Positions 63,384-64,000 of a stretch of DNA of 64,000 nucleotides are shown here, in pieces; positions within the stretch are counted from its first letter, which is position 1, and each line of letters starts with the position of its first letter. Made by a program: the position numbers and the translations under genes. Location of the stretch: assembly GCA_003056245.1 (NCBI GenBank), contig MVDH01000003.1, positions 516,187-580,186 of the forward strand. Direction: 5' to 3'. This stretch comes from Cellvibrio sp. 79. Lineage in GTDB: Bacteria; Pseudomonadota; Gammaproteobacteria; Pseudomonadales; Cellvibrionaceae. The notes below the pieces were generated by a model, which searched no databases, was not told the DNA's origin, and saw nothing but the letters and a program-made list of their open reading frames with translations.

Positions 63384-64000
63384 TCACTGACCCGGAGGCC
63401 GGTGGTAACGGGGGCAAAAGAACAGCGGTGTAAGCAACCAGGCGCTGAGGATACCGATGAGGATAATGATTCCAAACTGGTGTAAAACCGGTACAACACT
63501 CAGCGATAGTAATCCGAACGCAAGGACGGAAGTCATGCAGGCAAGGCTGGAGGCAAGCCAGGATTCCGCGTTAAAACCGACCTCGGTATAAACCACGGCC
63601 GTGTCTAACCCAATGCCGATCACCAGCAATAACGCCATGGTATGAAACAGGGTGATCCCCTCCACTGCCGCACAACCCAACGCGAGCACCATGGAAATCG
63701 CCAGCGGCAACAGCATCCGCCAGCCCCGCTGGCGGTAACGAAACGCTAGCCCGACGGCCAGCAGGACCAGGGTTAAACCTAATATCTCGCTCACACTTAA
63801 CCGATAGCGACCCAGCAAGCTGGACAAATCCGCTGTCTGGTTGACGAAGGTCACGCCTTGCAAGGAACGCGTCAGTTCAACCAGTTGCGCATCGCTCACA
63901 TTGCCACCCAGCGTCACCAGGCTGTACCAACGCCCGTCGCGGTGCAGCAATGGCGGCAGGAATCGGGAAATGTTTTCATCCAGTACAGCGGGGGTTAAAA
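63384..64000 (-). CDS. MMPL/RND-family exporter, C-terminal part (runs off window)
   Basis: The visible 205 residues are the C-terminal end of a membrane transporter. A periplasmic stretch (LLHRDGRWYSLVTLGG) is followed by five or six hydrophobic helices (ILGLTLVLLAVGLAF, LPLAISMVLALGCAA, LFHTMALLLVIGIGLDTAVVY, CMTSVLAFGLLSL, IILIGILSAWLLTPLFF), in the order of the C-terminal membrane bundle of MMPL pumps. The frame is open to the window edge. In related clusters this exporter moves the polyene lipid toward the outer membrane. Confidence 0.82.
   Translation of the reverse strand, partial: LTPAVLDENISRFLPPLLHRDGRWYSLVTLGGNVSDAQLVELTRSLQGVTFVNQTADLSSLLGRYRLSVSEILGLTLVLLAVGLAFRYRQRGWRMLLPLAISMVLALGCAAVEGITLFHTMALLLVIGIGLDTAVVYTEVGFNAESWLASSLACMTSVLAFGLLSLSVVPVLHQFGIIILIGILSAWLLTPLFFCPRYHRPPGQ

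Noticed and set aside
62072-63499. Longer form of the FAD oxidoreductase starting at 63499
   Set aside because: The first 51 codons overlap the exporter coding region and have no family resemblance; the ATG at 63346 sits just before the FAD motif.

Overview
The window looks like chromosomal DNA from a gammaproteobacterium of the Cellvibrio/Teredinibacter type (Cellvibrionaceae), judged from gene order and protein style without a database search. Several neighbourhoods are Pseudomonas-like: cytochrome c4/engB/polA, znuA-zur-znuCB, recG-oxyR, rpoH-ftsXEY, coaD-mutM, rpmBG-radC-coaBC-algC-argB-slmA, pyrE-crc and metXW. A cell-surface protein built from CBM6 modules and poly-serine linkers is typical of saprophytic cellulose degraders. 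I saw no tRNA, rRNA, CRISPR array, prophage or insertion sequence.

Layout. 1-5.5 kb: partial cytochrome c4, engB, a probable small RNA in the classical polA-engB (Spot 42/ErsA) position, a periplasmic binding protein and polA. 5.5-6.8 kb: a gene-poor stretch with many GTAACA/TGTTAC half-sites, palindromes and two small genes. 6.8-9.9 kb: zinc uptake, with a Zur box between znuA and zur-znuC-znuB. 10-11.2 kb: a small unknown gene and an LpxH-like phosphoesterase. 11.3-22.9 kb: an accessory island with a FecI/FecR pair and its TonB-dependent receptor, a secreted phosphodiesterase fused to a jacalin-like lectin, a RES/Xre toxin-antitoxin pair with a nested palindromic operator, a Tat-exported PhoX-type phosphatase, and a second TonB receptor that is a clear paralogue of the first. 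The receptors probably import a product of the two phosphoesterases.

23-36 kb: a ZIP/thioesterase/hydratase operon, a YbaK-HDOD protein, recG, oxyR, an SDR protein, an OmpA-family porin, trmB, rpoH and ftsYEX. 37-44 kb: rsmD; an unusual protein joining a cytoplasmic MshEN-like (c-di-GMP type) domain through a signal-like segment to two CBM6 domains and Fn3; coaD, mutM; a PEP-CTERM protein with a good sigma-54 promoter; a second HDOD protein; rpmBG. 44-58 kb: housekeeping genes (radC, coaBC, a long membrane-anchored algC, argB, slmA, pyrE, crc, hemW, rdgB, metXW) mixed with small exported proteins. 59.1-64 kb: the end of a gene cluster running off the window (MMPL exporter, FAD oxidoreductase, DUF3261 lipoprotein, ketosynthase, hotdog dehydratase, ketoreductase), which fits an aryl polyene/xanthomonadin-type pigment pathway.

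Starts were moved from the longest open frame to an internal start wherever a ribosome binding site, signal peptide or family N-terminus argued for it. Functional calls are from motif reading alone.
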